The notes under the pieces are model-generated. The model did not search any database, was not told the origin of the DNA, and saw nothing but the letters and a program-made list of their open reading frames with translations. Below are positions 16,543-26,100 of a DNA stretch of 64,000 bases, one piece after another. This DNA comes from Ponticaulis koreensis DSM 19734 (GTDB lineage: Bacteria > Pseudomonadota > Alphaproteobacteria > Caulobacterales > Hyphomonadaceae). The stretch is taken from the NCBI RefSeq assembly GCF_000420665.1, contig NZ_ATVJ01000001.1, positions 1,674,001 through 1,738,000 on the forward strand. Reading direction: 5' to 3'. Positions within the stretch are counted from its first letter, which is position 1; each line of letters opens with the position of its first letter. The position numbers and the translations under genes were made by a program.

Positions 16543-19152
16543 ATGCGGTTTTCATGCCTGCTGGGCGCTGTGAGTATTGGCGCTCTCTTATCTGCTTTTC
16601 CTGCTGCGGCGCAGGAAGCTCCGCAGTATGATCAGGACCGCGTGCTCTCAGAGGTTCAGGTGACGTCCACCCGTTTGCGCGGGACGGCAGTCAGCGACAT
16701 CGAGCCTGAGCAGACACTGACGACTGCGGATATCGAAGCCTATGGCGTGTCATCTATTGAAGAACTGATCGCCGAACTCGGTCCGGAATTGGCAAGCAGC
16801 CGCGGTCGTGGCGGCGGGGATCACGTTTTTCTGGTCGATGGCGTTCGTATCGCCAGCTTTCGTGAAATCCGTTCCTATCCGCCGGAAGCCATTGAACGTA
16901 TGGACGTGCTGCCAGAAGAAGCGGCACTGCAATACGGCTATGGTGCGAACCAGCGGGTCATCAATATTGTTCTGAAGCCCGACTTTTCGGCCTGGACGTT
17001 CAGTCTTGAATTTGGCGGGCCGGTCGAAGGAGCAGGTCAGCGCGGCGAGTTTGATGTAGATTATCTCGGCATAGCTGACGGCCAGCGTTCCAGCGTCGAT
17101 GGCGAGATTGAAATCGACAACGCTATTCTGGAATCTGATCGTGGCCTTGGCGATCCGCTTGCGGGCGCAAATAGCCTGCGCGATGAGAGCCAGTCTCTGG
17201 AAATTGGTGGCAGTACGCATAGAAGCATTTTCGGTAATGTCGGGATGACACTCTCGGGCGATATCGAAATCTCTGAGGGTGAAGAGCTGCTCGGATTTTC
17301 TGAGCAGGATTTTTTGCTCCCTGCAGCAAGCCCCTTCTCTACTACGGGCACTGACGAGAGTTTTACGCGCTATATCGGCGTGCCGGACGTGCTGACCCAG
17401 ACAAGCGATTCAACAGACGCCAATATCAACCTCACTTTGACGCGTGATGTCGGCGACTGGTTTGTTACGTCTACGACAAGTCTCGGACACAACACATCGA
17501 CGACTGAAACGGACCGCACGCCGGACGTGACGGGCTTCCAAGCCGCGCTCAATGCGCTCGACCCGACGGTTGCGCCGACAGCTGACCTGTTACCCTTTGT
17601 TTTTTTAAGTGAAGAGCGCACAGAGCGAACAACGGATACGTTCTCGACCAACCTGCTGGCCAATGGTGATCTCTGGGAGATTACAGGCGGCTGGGTTGGT
17701 GCAGGCCTGAGTGTTGATCTCAGCCATGCCAGCCGTAGTTCCGAGACCGATTTCAATGGTACTCGCACGACCAGTTCGCTCGACCGCCAGATTGCTAAAG
17801 TTCAGGGTAGTTTCGACTTCCCGCTGATTGTTTCGGACATGGATATTCCAGGCTTTGAGAGCCTCTTAGCGAACGCGACTGTGAATGCCAGCAACTACTC
17901 CGATTTTGGCACGCTGTTCGGGTTTGACGGCACGCTGAGCTGGTCTCCGGTTGAAGATATCCGCGTTCTGACCTCCTATACATTGGAAGAGGGCGCACCG
18001 ACCATGTCCCAGCTTGGTGATACATTGAGCGTGACGCCAAACGTCGAGATTTTCGACTTTGTGCAGGGCGAGTCCGTGCTTGCGACGCGTATCTCCGGCG
18101 GTAATGACCAGCTGATTGCTGATACGCGTCAGGTTTGGAAAGCGAGCGTCGAGTGGGAGCCGCTCGATGAGACCGACCTTGACCTGCGTCTCACCTATAC
18201 AGACAGCCGCATTGATGACCCGATTGGGGCTTTCCCGAGCGTTGATGCGGCAGTAGAGGCCGCTTTCCCAAATCGGTTTGTTCGCGATGCCAATGGTGAT
18301 TTGCTCAGCGTCGATCTGCGTCCTGTAAATTATGTCGAAGAAACCCGCCGCGATATACGCTGGCAGTTGACCTTCCGTGACAGTTTCGCTGAGCCTGAGA
18401 CGCCGCAGCGAGGCGGTCGAGGCGAAGGGCGCTCGCCAGCCTCTGGCGGGAATGCTCACGGTGCGCCACAAACGGCGCCGCCTTCTTCGTCGAACGGAGC
18501 GGAGCGCCCGGCCGGCGGTTCTCCGCCTTCAGCTTCCGGTGATGCCCGTCCTCAGGGCGGTGGCGGTACGCCTCCGTCCTCCGGTTCTGGCAATGCGCGC
18601 CCAGGCGGGGGTCCACCACCGTCTGCGCGTGGCGGAGGTCGTCCACGTGGCGGCATGATGGGTCGTCGTGGTCCGCCTGCTGGCGGGCGTTTGTTCGTAT
18701 CTCTCAGCCATACAATTAATCTTGAAGACCAGCGTGTTCTGGCTGCCGGCTTTCCCGTTCAGGATTTCCTGAATGGCGCGGCATCTGGCCTCGGCGGTCA
18801 ACCTGAACATGAAGTGCAGCTGACAAGCGGTGTGTTTTACAAAGGCTATGGCGCCCGATTGAGCGCTAGCTGGCAGAGCGCGACGGAAGTCGACACATCA
18901 AGCAGTGTTCTGAAGTTTTCAGATCAGACCAGCGTCAATCTTCGCTTCTTCCACAGTGTGACCGATCAGACATTCATTGGCCGCAATGTCGAATTGCTGC
19001 GCGGTACACGCTTCTCGCTGGAGATTGATAACCTGCTCGATGATGTCGTCACGGTGACGGATAATACCGGTGTGATCCCGCTTCGTTACGAAGGAAATCG
19101 CCTCGATCCGGTTGGCACGCAGGTAATGTTCTCCGTGCGCAGGCAGTTCTGA
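16543..19152 (+). CDS. TonB-dependent receptor with a disordered Gly/Pro/Arg-rich insert
   Basis: An 869-residue outer-membrane receptor with a Sec signal peptide (residues 1-23, cleavage after AAA). A plug domain (about 38-150) carries the typical FLVDGVRIASFREIRSYPPEAIERMDVL segment, and a C-terminal beta-barrel ends in Phe (VMFSVRRQF), as expected for outer-membrane insertion. Residues 617-716 are low-complexity, rich in Gly, Pro, Ser and Arg (repeats such as RGGGRPRGG), and interrupt the barrel. A GAGG ribosome site lies six bases before the ATG. The ligand is unknown; no siderophore, sugar or cobalamin genes flank it. Confidence 0.88.
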   Translation: MRFSCLLGAVSIGALLSAFPAAAQEAPQYDQDRVLSEVQVTSTRLRGTAVSDIEPEQTLTTADIEAYGVSSIEELIAELGPELASSRGRGGGDHVFLVDGVRIASFREIRSYPPEAIERMDVLPEEAALQYGYGANQRVINIVLKPDFSAWTFSLEFGGPVEGAGQRGEFDVDYLGIADGQRSSVDGEIEIDNAILESDRGLGDPLAGANSLRDESQSLEIGGSTHRSIFGNVGMTLSGDIEISEGEELLGFSEQDFLLPAASPFSTTGTDESFTRYIGVPDVLTQTSDSTDANINLTLTRDVGDWFVTSTTSLGHNTSTTETDRTPDVTGFQAALNALDPTVAPTADLLPFVFLSEERTERTTDTFSTNLLANGDLWEITGGWVGAGLSVDLSHASRSSETDFNGTRTTSSLDRQIAKVQGSFDFPLIVSDMDIPGFESLLANATVNASNYSDFGTLFGFDGTLSWSPVEDIRVLTSYTLEEGAPTMSQLGDTLSVTPNVEIFDFVQGESVLATRISGGNDQLIADTRQVWKASVEWEPLDETDLDLRLTYTDSRIDDPIGAFPSVDAAVEAAFPNRFVRDANGDLLSVDLRPVNYVEETRRDIRWQLTFRDSFAEPETPQRGGRGEGRSPASGGNAHGAPQTAPPSSSNGAERPAGGSPPSASGDARPQGGGGTPPSSGSGNARPGGGPPPSARGGGRPRGGMMGRRGPPAGGRLFVSLSHTINLEDQRVLAAGFPVQDFLNGAASGLGGQPEHEVQLTSGVFYKGYGARLSASWQSATEVDTSSSVLKFSDQTSVNLRFFHSVTDQTFIGRNVELLRGTRFSLEIDNLLDDVVTVTDNTGVIPLRYEGNRLDPVGTQVMFSVRRQF

Positions 19153-19171
19153 TTACGTGCTGAAAGGTAAT

Positions 19172-20524
19172 TCAGGCCGCCGTTTTAGGCAGCCAGAATT
19201 CAAATGCAGCGCCTGGCTTGAGATCATTCCGCAAGCTTATATTGCCGCCATGTGCGCGCAAAATCGAGCGAACCAGCGCAAGTCCGATGCCTTGTCCCTC
19301 TTTAGCGGAATGGCCGCGTCTCAGTGGTTCGAATACATGGTCTTCAAGGCCATCTGGAACGCCGGGGCCGTTGTCACGCAGCATGATGACGTGACGATCT
19401 GCTTCCTCGCGGTGCACGATCTCAATTGTGAGATCTGTACTTTCGGGCACGTACTTCTTTGAATTATCGATGAGGTTGGCGAAGACGCGTTCGAGCAGGG
19501 CCGGGTCAGCCTGAACAGATGCATAGGTTGGGCGAATATCGAAACTAAGGTTCCGCCCTGATTGTTGGGCGATACTTTCGGTCAGTTCGTTCAGGTATTG
19601 TGACAGCTCAATGGTCGTTGGCTCGGGTGCGCTGAAGCCTCTCTGGGAAAATTCCAGAAGAGACGAGACGACATCCTGCATGTTGGACGCCGACTCATGA
19701 ATGGCGTCCAGATATTCCTTCCGCTCAAGATCAGTCGTGTCCTCAGACATTGCCATCTCGGAGAAAGCCTTGATCTGGCGTGACGGTGATTTGAGATCAT
19801 GTGCAGCGATCGCGCTAAAACGGTTCAGAGACTCATTCACGCGTCGCAGTTCGTCGGACGCCTTCCTTTCCCGCGCCAGAATTTCCTGCTGCTTGAGAAG
19901 TTTGCGTGCATTTCGCTTTTTTCGTTCGGTGTATAGCAGATAACCAATGCCGAGAATGACGGTTGTGCCAACCAGCTCCACGACGAGTAACCAGACCAGC
20001 ATGGAGCGAATATTCATTGCCATTTCGGTCTGTAGGCGGCCTATGAATTCGTTCTGAAACTCTTGCAGGTTGTTCAGTGCCGCAGTGTCATCATATCGAA
20101 CGATGTCATCGACCTCCGCTGCTGAAAGCTCGCTCGCATTCAAGGCTCGCAAGCCCTCGAGCCGCATGGCGTACGCAATGATCATATCGCGGGTTGGCTG
20201 CAACCGTCTGGCGGTGATTGTGTCTGAGGTTAGAGTTTCCAGCTGGTCGAGTAGTTCCAGCGCCCTGATGGCGTTATTCTGAGCTTCCCTCAGATACGAA
20301 GTTTCATCGGGGCGTAGCACTGCATTTTTGAAGTTATGAATTAGTCCGCCATAACCGGTTTCCGAGTTAAACTCTAAGGCCAGCTCTACAGCTTCCCCCA
20401 CCAAATCCTTGGTAGCGTTCAGCGTTCGCGTGTAGGCCAGACCAATTGCGGGTAGCGCAAGTATCATGATGACCGGCGCTAGTAGAAGCGTAATTTTTAA
20501 GGTTTTTTGTATTCTGCGGATCAT
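19172..20524 (-). CDS. Transmembrane sensor histidine kinase
   Basis: A 450-residue sensor kinase: membrane helix 1 at about 10-31, a periplasmic helical domain to about 172, membrane helix 2 at 174-198 and a short coiled coil. Then come HisKA with the phospho-accepting His242 in AAHDLKSPSRQIKAF and a HATPase domain with an N box NLIDNSKKYV and G boxes DNGPGVPDG and GQGIGLALV. The layout resembles phytochrome-like kinases that work with small Rcp1-type receivers. A stand-alone receiver gene lies divergently 157 bases away and is the likely partner. It converges with the TonB-receptor gene, 19 bases apart. Confidence 0.93.
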   Translation of the reverse strand: MIRRIQKTLKITLLLAPVIMILALPAIGLAYTRTLNATKDLVGEAVELALEFNSETGYGGLIHNFKNAVLRPDETSYLREAQNNAIRALELLDQLETLTSDTITARRLQPTRDMIIAYAMRLEGLRALNASELSAAEVDDIVRYDDTAALNNLQEFQNEFIGRLQTEMAMNIRSMLVWLLVVELVGTTVILGIGYLLYTERKKRNARKLLKQQEILARERKASDELRRVNESLNRFSAIAAHDLKSPSRQIKAFSEMAMSEDTTDLERKEYLDAIHESASNMQDVVSSLLEFSQRGFSAPEPTTIELSQYLNELTESIAQQSGRNLSFDIRPTYASVQADPALLERVFANLIDNSKKYVPESTDLTIEIVHREEADRHVIMLRDNGPGVPDGLEDHVFEPLRRGHSAKEGQGIGLALVRSILRAHGGNISLRNDLKPGAAFEFWLPKTAA

Positions 20525-20681
20525 GATGAAATCGATAGCGTGGATATGTATGAAATAAAAAGCATGCCTTGTTAGAGTAACCTAGCGAGTTCGCGGCTTT
20601 TATTGACACAACATCAATTCGGTAAAAGAATACACTATATTCTAAATATTGAAAAAAATTGATTGATTTTGGGAAAAGTAA

Positions 20682-21095
20682 ATGACCAGTGCCGCAGCGT
20701 TGTTAGTGGTTGAGGATGATCCATTGGATCAAATCCTACTCAAAAAGGCTTTTAGCCGTGTCGACGTGCCATTTGATTATGAGTTTTGTGACAGCGCTGA
20801 AGCTGCACTGGACCGACTTGAAAATGGTGAAAATCCTCACGTCATTATGACTGATTTGAGGATGCCGGGAATGGGAGGGCTGGAGTTTCTATCGCGACTT
20901 AAGAAGCAGGGTTGTCTCGGACACATTCCTACGCTCGTGTTCTCGACATCCAATCATGATGATGACGTTCGAGCCGCATATCAGCGGCGTGCAAGCGCAT
21001 ATGTTGTGAAGCCGGATAGTATCTCTGGATATGAGCGTTTCGCCGACCGTCTGGTCAAGTTCTGGTTTGAAGAAACGCGGTATCCTCAGAGTTAG
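20682..21095 (+). CDS. Stand-alone response regulator receiver (Rcp1-like)
   Basis: A 137-residue single receiver domain without an output domain. Acidic residues E11, D12 and D13 follow LLVV; the phospho-acceptor Asp58 lies in MTDLRMPGMGG, the Ser/Thr in VFSTSN and the Lys110 in YVVKPDS. The C-terminal extension ending in KFWFEETRYP is shared with the receiver at 29781-30191, marking the Rcp1-like group. A GGGAAAAG ribosome site precedes the ATG. It is divergent from the histidine kinase gene, so signalling by phosphotransfer is a reasonable inference. Confidence 0.92.
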   Translation: MTSAAALLVVEDDPLDQILLKKAFSRVDVPFDYEFCDSAEAALDRLENGENPHVIMTDLRMPGMGGLEFLSRLKKQGCLGHIPTLVFSTSNHDDDVRAAYQRRASAYVVKPDSISGYERFADRLVKFWFEETRYPQS

Positions 21096-21121
21096 AGGAT
21101 ACGACCGTCATATAACCGAAT

Positions 21122-21583
21122 TTACAGGCCTAATTCACTCAGCCCCGGGTGGTCATCCGGGCGGCGGCCGAGAGGCCAATGGAAAAGGCGGTCTTCCTCG
21201 CGAATAATAAGGTCGTTGATGCTCGCATAACGATATTTCATCAGACCGTCTTCATCGAAGACCCAGTTTTCATTCCCGTAAGAACGCATCCACTGGCCGT
21301 CGTCCATCTGCCACTCATAGGCATAACGCACTGCAATACGGTTTTGCTGCCAGGCGAATAGCTCTTTGATCAGCCGGTAGTTCAGCTCTGACTGCCATTT
21401 AATGGTGAGGAAGCGGACGACTTCGTTCCGGCCTCTGACGAACTGATTACGGTTTCGCCAGACGGTGTCGACTGTATACGCCAGCGATACGCCTTCGGGT
21501 TTTCTGCTGTTCCATCCATCTTCAGCCTTACGGACTTTTTCGATGGCGGTTTCCTGCGTGAAAGGTGGGAGTGGTGGTCTCAT
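21122..21583 (-). CDS. DUF1348/NTF2-like protein
   Basis: A 153-residue protein of the DUF1348 family with the SnoaL/NTF2-like cone fold. Characteristic are [19 protein letters not shown], then [18 protein letters not shown] and a Trp/Tyr-rich pocket strand [22 protein letters not shown]. The closing [18 protein letters not shown] is typical. No catalytic role is established. A perfect GGAGG ribosome site is seen. It lies downstream of an AhpD-like gene on the same strand, separated by 91 bases. Confidence 0.88.
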   Translation of the reverse strand: MRPPLPPFTQETAIEKVRKAEDGWNSRKPEGVSLAYTVDTVWRNRNQFVRGRNEVVRFLTIKWQSELNYRLIKELFAWQQNRIAVRYAYEWQMDDGQWMRSYGNENWVFDEDGLMKYRYASINDLIIREEDRLFHWPLGRRPDDHPGLSELGL

Positions 21584-21674
21584 TTGATACCTCCTTCATT
21601 GTTCGTGCGGATTACTTCAGGGGTGGTAAGGGCGGTTCCGCCCGATCAAATCGGGAGGCATCAAACAGGGGGAA

Positions 21675-22223
21675 CTAGACTGCGAGTTCTTCAGCGACCG
21701 GGAAGTCTACTTCTGTGTCGAGAACCGAGTTTGCGTAGTTGGTGAAAACATTCACTGCGACGAGTGCGATGATTTCAACGATGGCCGCATCGCTGTAACC
21801 CGCGGCACGGAATGTATTGAGTTCGTCAGCAGCAACGTGGCCGCGCTTTTCTGTGATTGAGAGCGCGAAGCGGACAGCAGCATCTGCTTTTGCATCTGTT
21901 GAGCTGCCTTTGCGGTTTGCCTGAATCTCAGCGTCTGTCAGTTTGGCGAGGTTGCGACCAAGATATGTGTGTGCCGCGAGGCAGTAGTCACAGCCGTTCG
22001 CTTGGGCAACGGCGAGAGAAATACGCTCACGTGTTGCAGCAGACAGCTCGCTACGGCCGAGCGCGCCGTTAAGGCCAAGAAACCCTTCCAGAGCCACTGG
22101 GCTGGTTGCGACGATGCGGAAAAGGTTCGGAACGCTACCGAGTTGTTTTTGAACGGCTGTGAGAAGCTCCTGAGAGGCTGCAGGTGCGTCAGCGATGCTT
22201 GCTGGTGTTGGAATTCGGGACAT
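21675..22223 (-). CDS. AhpD-like carboxymuconolactone decarboxylase-family protein (peroxidase-related)
   Basis: A 182-residue alkylhydroperoxidase-fold protein. Its redox motif QANGCDYCLAAHTYLG has the CxxC and following His. The N-terminus IPTPASIADAPAASQELL resembles the uncharacterised peroxidase-related subfamily. I start at the ATG 22221-22223, which has AGGA upstream; a longer frame adds 14 polar residues without support. It is divergent from the LysR regulator gene (126 bases between the starts), the classical arrangement for a LysR target. Confidence 0.92.
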   Translation of the reverse strand: MSRIPTPASIADAPAASQELLTAVQKQLGSVPNLFRIVATSPVALEGFLGLNGALGRSELSAATRERISLAVAQANGCDYCLAAHTYLGRNLAKLTDAEIQANRKGSSTDAKADAAVRFALSITEKRGHVAADELNTFRAAGYSDAAIVEIIALVAVNVFTNYANSVLDTEVDFPVAEELAV

Positions 22224-22349
22224 TGTATTTTCCTGTCTGTGGTTTTGCCGATTGCGTTTTTTCATCGGCGATGACAGGAAGATAAGAATTCCAGTTTGAA
22301 GAATAATCTTGAAATTTGGAAAGATATAATTTCATAAAATGGAATTAAT

Positions 22350-23243
22350 ATGGACCATCTGAAACACCTGGGCGTCTTTATCGCGATAGCGGATACAGGC
22401 AGCCTTGTCGGCGCGGCGCGTGCGCTTAATCTCAGCCCACCTACTGTAACGCGTATTCTGAGCGATCTTGAAGCAGGACTGGGCGTTCCGCTATTCCACC
22501 GAACGACGCGCGCTGTCGTGCTTACAGATACTGGGCAAAGCTTTTTGGAAGATGCGCGTCGGATTGTTGCTGATTATGACAACGCTATCGACAACGCTCG
22601 TGGCGCCCGAATTGCACCAACCGGAACGTTGCGCGTTACCGCTTCCATGCTGTTCGGTCAGCACTACGTGCTGCCAATCATCCAGAAATATCTGGGTATT
22701 TATCCCGATGTTAAGGTCGAGGCGACGTTCGTCGACCGCGTCGTGAATATTGTAGATGAAGGCTTCGACATTGCTGTTCGCATTGGCCAGCTAAATGATT
22801 CCAGCCTTCTGGCGTCTCGCGTTGGTTCGGTTCGTCATGTCGTGTGTGGCTGTCCAGAATACTTTGCGTGGAACGGGCTCCCCTCCAAACCGGAAGACCT
22901 GAAAAAGCACGACATCATCTCGGCCGGGGTTTTGTCGCCTACCAATGACTGGACATTTGCCGGAGGTGAATCCGTACGCGTTACGCCGCGCCTGCGCGTG
23001 AACAGTATTGCGAGTGCCATCGCGGCTGCGAGAACCAGCTGGGGAATTACGCGTGTGCTGTCTTACCAGATTGGGGAAGAGCTGGATGATGGCGGCCTGA
23101 AGACAGTTCTGGAAGACTATGAGCCTGAAGCTCTACCCATTCATATCATCCATCCGGAGGGGCGTGCCGCGTCGGCCAAAATCCGAACTTTCATGTCGAT
23201 GGCCACAGAAACCTTGCGAGCGAACCCGTATCTCAATCGGTAG
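22350..23243 (+). CDS. LysR-family transcriptional regulator
   Basis: A 297-residue LysR regulator. The N-terminal winged helix occupies residues 1-60 (GSLVGAARALNLSPPTVTRI, then DLEAGLGVPLFHRTTR), followed by a periplasmic-binding-like effector domain starting near 90. It most resembles the group with the MDHLKHLGVFIAIADTGSL start that often regulates neighbouring enzymes in response to small aromatics or electrophiles. The probable target is the divergent AhpD-like gene. A strong bidirectional terminator follows the stop. Confidence 0.94.
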   Translation: MDHLKHLGVFIAIADTGSLVGAARALNLSPPTVTRILSDLEAGLGVPLFHRTTRAVVLTDTGQSFLEDARRIVADYDNAIDNARGARIAPTGTLRVTASMLFGQHYVLPIIQKYLGIYPDVKVEATFVDRVVNIVDEGFDIAVRIGQLNDSSLLASRVGSVRHVVCGCPEYFAWNGLPSKPEDLKKHDIISAGVLSPTNDWTFAGGESVRVTPRLRVNSIASAIAAARTSWGITRVLSYQIGEELDDGGLKTVLEDYEPEALPIHIIHPEGRAASAKIRTFMSMATETLRANPYLNR

Positions 23244-23259
23244 AAGCGTGATGAAAAGC

Positions 23260-23289
23260 AAAAGGGCGATCGTAATGACCGCCCTTTTT
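23260..23289. terminator. Bidirectional intrinsic terminator between lysR-type gene and mutB
   Basis: AAAAGGGCG pairs with CGCCCTTTT around an 11-base loop; T runs follow on both strands. It lies between the convergent ends of the LysR gene (23243) and the mutase large-subunit gene (23297), and so ends both transcripts. Confidence 0.85.
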
Positions 23290-23296
23290 CGTATCT

Positions 23297-25465
23297 TTAT
23301 TCTGCGGCCGCCGAGTGGCCAAGTGTCGGGCCAAGCTTCTTCAGAAGATCAATGGCCGCTTCGGCGATGACCGTGCCCGGTGCGAAGATCGCCGCAGCGC
23401 CTGCCTCATAAAGCGCGTCATAGTCTTGCGGCGGGACTACGCCGCCAACGACGATCATGATTTCAAGCGCACCCTGATTGGCCAGAGCCTTTTTCAACTC
23501 CGGAACCAGTGTCAGGTGACCTGCCGCCAGTGAAGAGGCCGCCACAATGTGAACGTCGTTTTCGACGGCCTGTTTCGCAGCTTCGTCCGGTGTCTGGAAA
23601 AGTGGTCCGATGTCCACGTCCCAGCCAAGGTCAGCCATGCCGGACGCAACAACCTTCTGGCCGCGGTCGTGACCATCCTGACCCATTTTCGCAATGAGGA
23701 TACGCGGGCGACGGCCTTCAGCAGCTTCGAAATCGTCAGCCAGCTTGCGGGCTTCTTCAACCTTGTCAGATTTTGCAGTCATACCGGAAGCATAAACCCC
23801 CTGAATGGATTTGATAACGGCCTGATGACGGCCAGTGACTTTCTCGACGGCCTCTGAGATCTCGCCAACCGTCGCTTTAACGCGTGCAGCCTTGATCGCG
23901 AGGTCGAGAAGATTGCCTTCGCCGCTCTCTGTTGCGCGGGTAATCGCGTGAAGCGCCGCATCAACGTCTGTCTGGTTACGTTCCGAGCGCAGGCGTGCCA
24001 GCTTGTCGAGCTGCATGCGGCGGACGTTAGCGTTGTCGACTTTAAGAACGGGCACGTCTTCTGGCTCGTCCATGCGGAACTTGTTCACACCAACAACGGT
24101 CTGAACGCCGCTATCGATACGTGCCTGAGTTTTTGCAGCCGCTTCTTCAATGCGCAGCTTAGGCAGGCCTTCTTCAATGGCTTTCGCCATGCCGCCCATC
24201 TCTTCAACCTCGTTAATGTGCTCCATCGCTTTGTTCGCAAGGTCATGGGTGAGGCGCTCGACATAGTAAGAGCCGCCCCATGGGTCGATCAGGTTCGCTG
24301 CGCCAGCTTCCTGTTGCAGGAAGAGCTGGGTGTTCCGCGAAATACGTGCGGAGAAGTCTGTCGGAAGCGCTAGGGCTTCATCGAAGGAGTTGGTATGCAG
24401 AGACTGCGTCTGGCCACCAGCCGCCGCCATGGCCTCAAGACATGTGCGCACAACGTTGTTGTAAACGTCCTGCGCGGTGAGAGACCAGCCGGACGTTTGC
24501 GAGTGCGTCCGTAAAGAAATGGATTTGGAGTTCTTCGGGCTGAACTCTTTCTGGACGAGGTTCGCCCAGAGAAGGCGCGCAGCGCGCATTTTGGCAACTT
24601 CCATGAAGGTGTTCATGCCAATCGCCCAGAAGAAGCTGAGGCGCGGCGCAAAGGCGTCCACGTCGAGGCCTGCCGCAACACCTGCGCGGATATACTCGAT
24701 ACCATCCGCGATCGTGTAGGCGAGTTCAAGGTCTGCCGTCGCACCGGCTTCCTGCATGTGATAGCCGGAAATCGAGATCGAGTTGTATTTCGGCATGTTC
24801 TGCGAGGTGTAGCCGAAAATGTCCGAAATGATCCGCATGCTCGGGCGCGGCGGGTAGATGTAAGTGTTCCGCACCATGAACTCTTTCAGAATGTCATTCT
24901 GAATGGTGCCGGAGAGCTTCGCCTGATCGACGCCTTGTTCTTCAGCCGCAACGATGTAGAGCGCCAGAACCGGAAGCACGGCGCCGTTCATCGTCATGGA
25001 GACGGACATCTCATCGAGTGGAATACCCGCAAACAGGGTGCGCATGTCGTAAATGCTGTCGATGGCCACGCCCGCCATGCCGACATCGCCCAGAACGCGC
25101 GGGTGGTCTGAGTCATAGCCGCGGTGTGTCGCGAGGTCGAAGGCAACAGAGAGGCCCTTCTGACCCGCCGCGAGGTTGCGGCGGTAGAAAGCGTTGGAAT
25201 CTTCAGCCGTGGAGAAGCCCGCATACTGACGGATCGTCCATGGGCGCTGCGGGTACATTGTCGGGTATGGACCGCGTGCGAACGGGGCAAGACCTGGAAA
25301 ATCATCAAGGAAGTCGAGGCCAGCCGTGTCCGCCGCCGTGTAGACCGGCTTCACGCCAATTTCTTCCGGTGTCTGCCAGATATCGGCATCAGAGAAAGAC
25401 GGACGCGCTGCCTGATGGCCAGACGCAGAGCCAAGATCGATTTTTGTGAAATCTGGATGTGTCAT
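23297..25465 (-). CDS. mutB: Methylmalonyl-CoA mutase, large (catalytic) subunit
   Basis: This subunit binds adenosylcobalamin and interconverts succinyl-CoA and methylmalonyl-CoA. At 722 residues it has the usual size. A TIM-barrel substrate domain carries [12 protein letters not shown]-like sequence (here [20 protein letters not shown]). The C-terminal B12 domain has [14 protein letters not shown] near residue 597, with the DxHxxG lower-ligand His, and a [16 protein letters not shown] end. I start at the ATG 25463-25465, which has AGGA seven bases upstream. This ATG overlaps the stop of the secreted-protein gene (ATGA). Confidence 0.97.
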   Translation of the reverse strand: MTHPDFTKIDLGSASGHQAARPSFSDADIWQTPEEIGVKPVYTAADTAGLDFLDDFPGLAPFARGPYPTMYPQRPWTIRQYAGFSTAEDSNAFYRRNLAAGQKGLSVAFDLATHRGYDSDHPRVLGDVGMAGVAIDSIYDMRTLFAGIPLDEMSVSMTMNGAVLPVLALYIVAAEEQGVDQAKLSGTIQNDILKEFMVRNTYIYPPRPSMRIISDIFGYTSQNMPKYNSISISGYHMQEAGATADLELAYTIADGIEYIRAGVAAGLDVDAFAPRLSFFWAIGMNTFMEVAKMRAARLLWANLVQKEFSPKNSKSISLRTHSQTSGWSLTAQDVYNNVVRTCLEAMAAAGGQTQSLHTNSFDEALALPTDFSARISRNTQLFLQQEAGAANLIDPWGGSYYVERLTHDLANKAMEHINEVEEMGGMAKAIEEGLPKLRIEEAAAKTQARIDSGVQTVVGVNKFRMDEPEDVPVLKVDNANVRRMQLDKLARLRSERNQTDVDAALHAITRATESGEGNLLDLAIKAARVKATVGEISEAVEKVTGRHQAVIKSIQGVYASGMTAKSDKVEEARKLADDFEAAEGRRPRILIAKMGQDGHDRGQKVVASGMADLGWDVDIGPLFQTPDEAAKQAVENDVHIVAASSLAAGHLTLVPELKKALANQGALEIMIVVGGVVPPQDYDALYEAGAAAIFAPGTVIAEAAIDLLKKLGPTLGHSAAAE

Positions 25466-25992
25466 GAGATGTCCTGCTCGCGTGGTATGCAAAAATATGG
25501 GTTGGCTAGATACTCGAAATTCCAACGGTCGTCGGTCAAGTCTGACACGCGGGCCACTTCGATAGGCGTTTCGTGAACAACACTGGTGCCCATGATCTCA
25601 GCGTACTGGGCTCTGAGGGCGTTTAACTCTTCAGATGGTAGGGGAAGTCCACTTCGGTCAGCAGAGACTATGGTGCGGTTTGTGGATGTTGCGAACATTG
25701 ACCGATCGCGAACGATGAATTCGCGAGTGGTTTCCACACTGCAAGAAACATCCGAATTCATTTCGGTGCAGTTGCTGTGAACAGTGGTGGTCGTCCATGA
25801 AGTACCGCCAGAAATCTGGATCAGAATATCCTTCGGTCTTGGAATTTGGTTCCACGGTGAAAGACCGGGGCGTTCTTCACAGGCCCACTCACCATTGAGG
25901 TTAGACCAGTCGATATTGTCCCCAGATTGGGCATTTGCCGGTAGCAAGAGTGCGGTCAGTCCGAGGCCAACAATGAGGCAACCCAAAGACTT
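25462..25992 (-). CDS. Unknown secreted protein between the mutase subunits
   Basis: A 176-residue protein I do not recognise. A signal peptide is clear ([23 protein letters not shown], cleavage after NAQ). The mature part has four cysteines (near [21 protein letters not shown] and the C-terminal FCIP), suggesting disulfides, and a beta-rich pattern with repeated T and S. Its stop overlaps the mutB start (ATGA), so mutB translation may depend on it. An upstream in-frame ATG at 26097 exists but would bury the signal peptide 35 residues in. It lies 108 bases after mutA. The unusual feature is a periplasmic product encoded inside an operon for a cytoplasmic enzyme. Confidence 0.75.
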   Translation of the reverse strand, partial: KSLGCLIVGLGLTALLLPANAQSGDNIDWSNLNGEWACEERPGLSPWNQIPRPKDILIQISGGTSWTTTTVHSNCTEMNSDVSCSVETTREFIVRDRSMFATSTNRTIVSADRSGLPLPSEELNALRAQYAEIMGTSVVHETPIEVARVSDLTDDRWNFEYLANPYFCIPREQDIS

Positions 25993-26100
25993 CATTGCCC
26001 AACCGCCTCGCACCTTAATTGGCGCGAAGGGATCTACTGTGCGCCGTTCGAGCAAACGACGCGAAGAGGATGTCGGGAAGAAGCCGAGACCTGGCATGAA

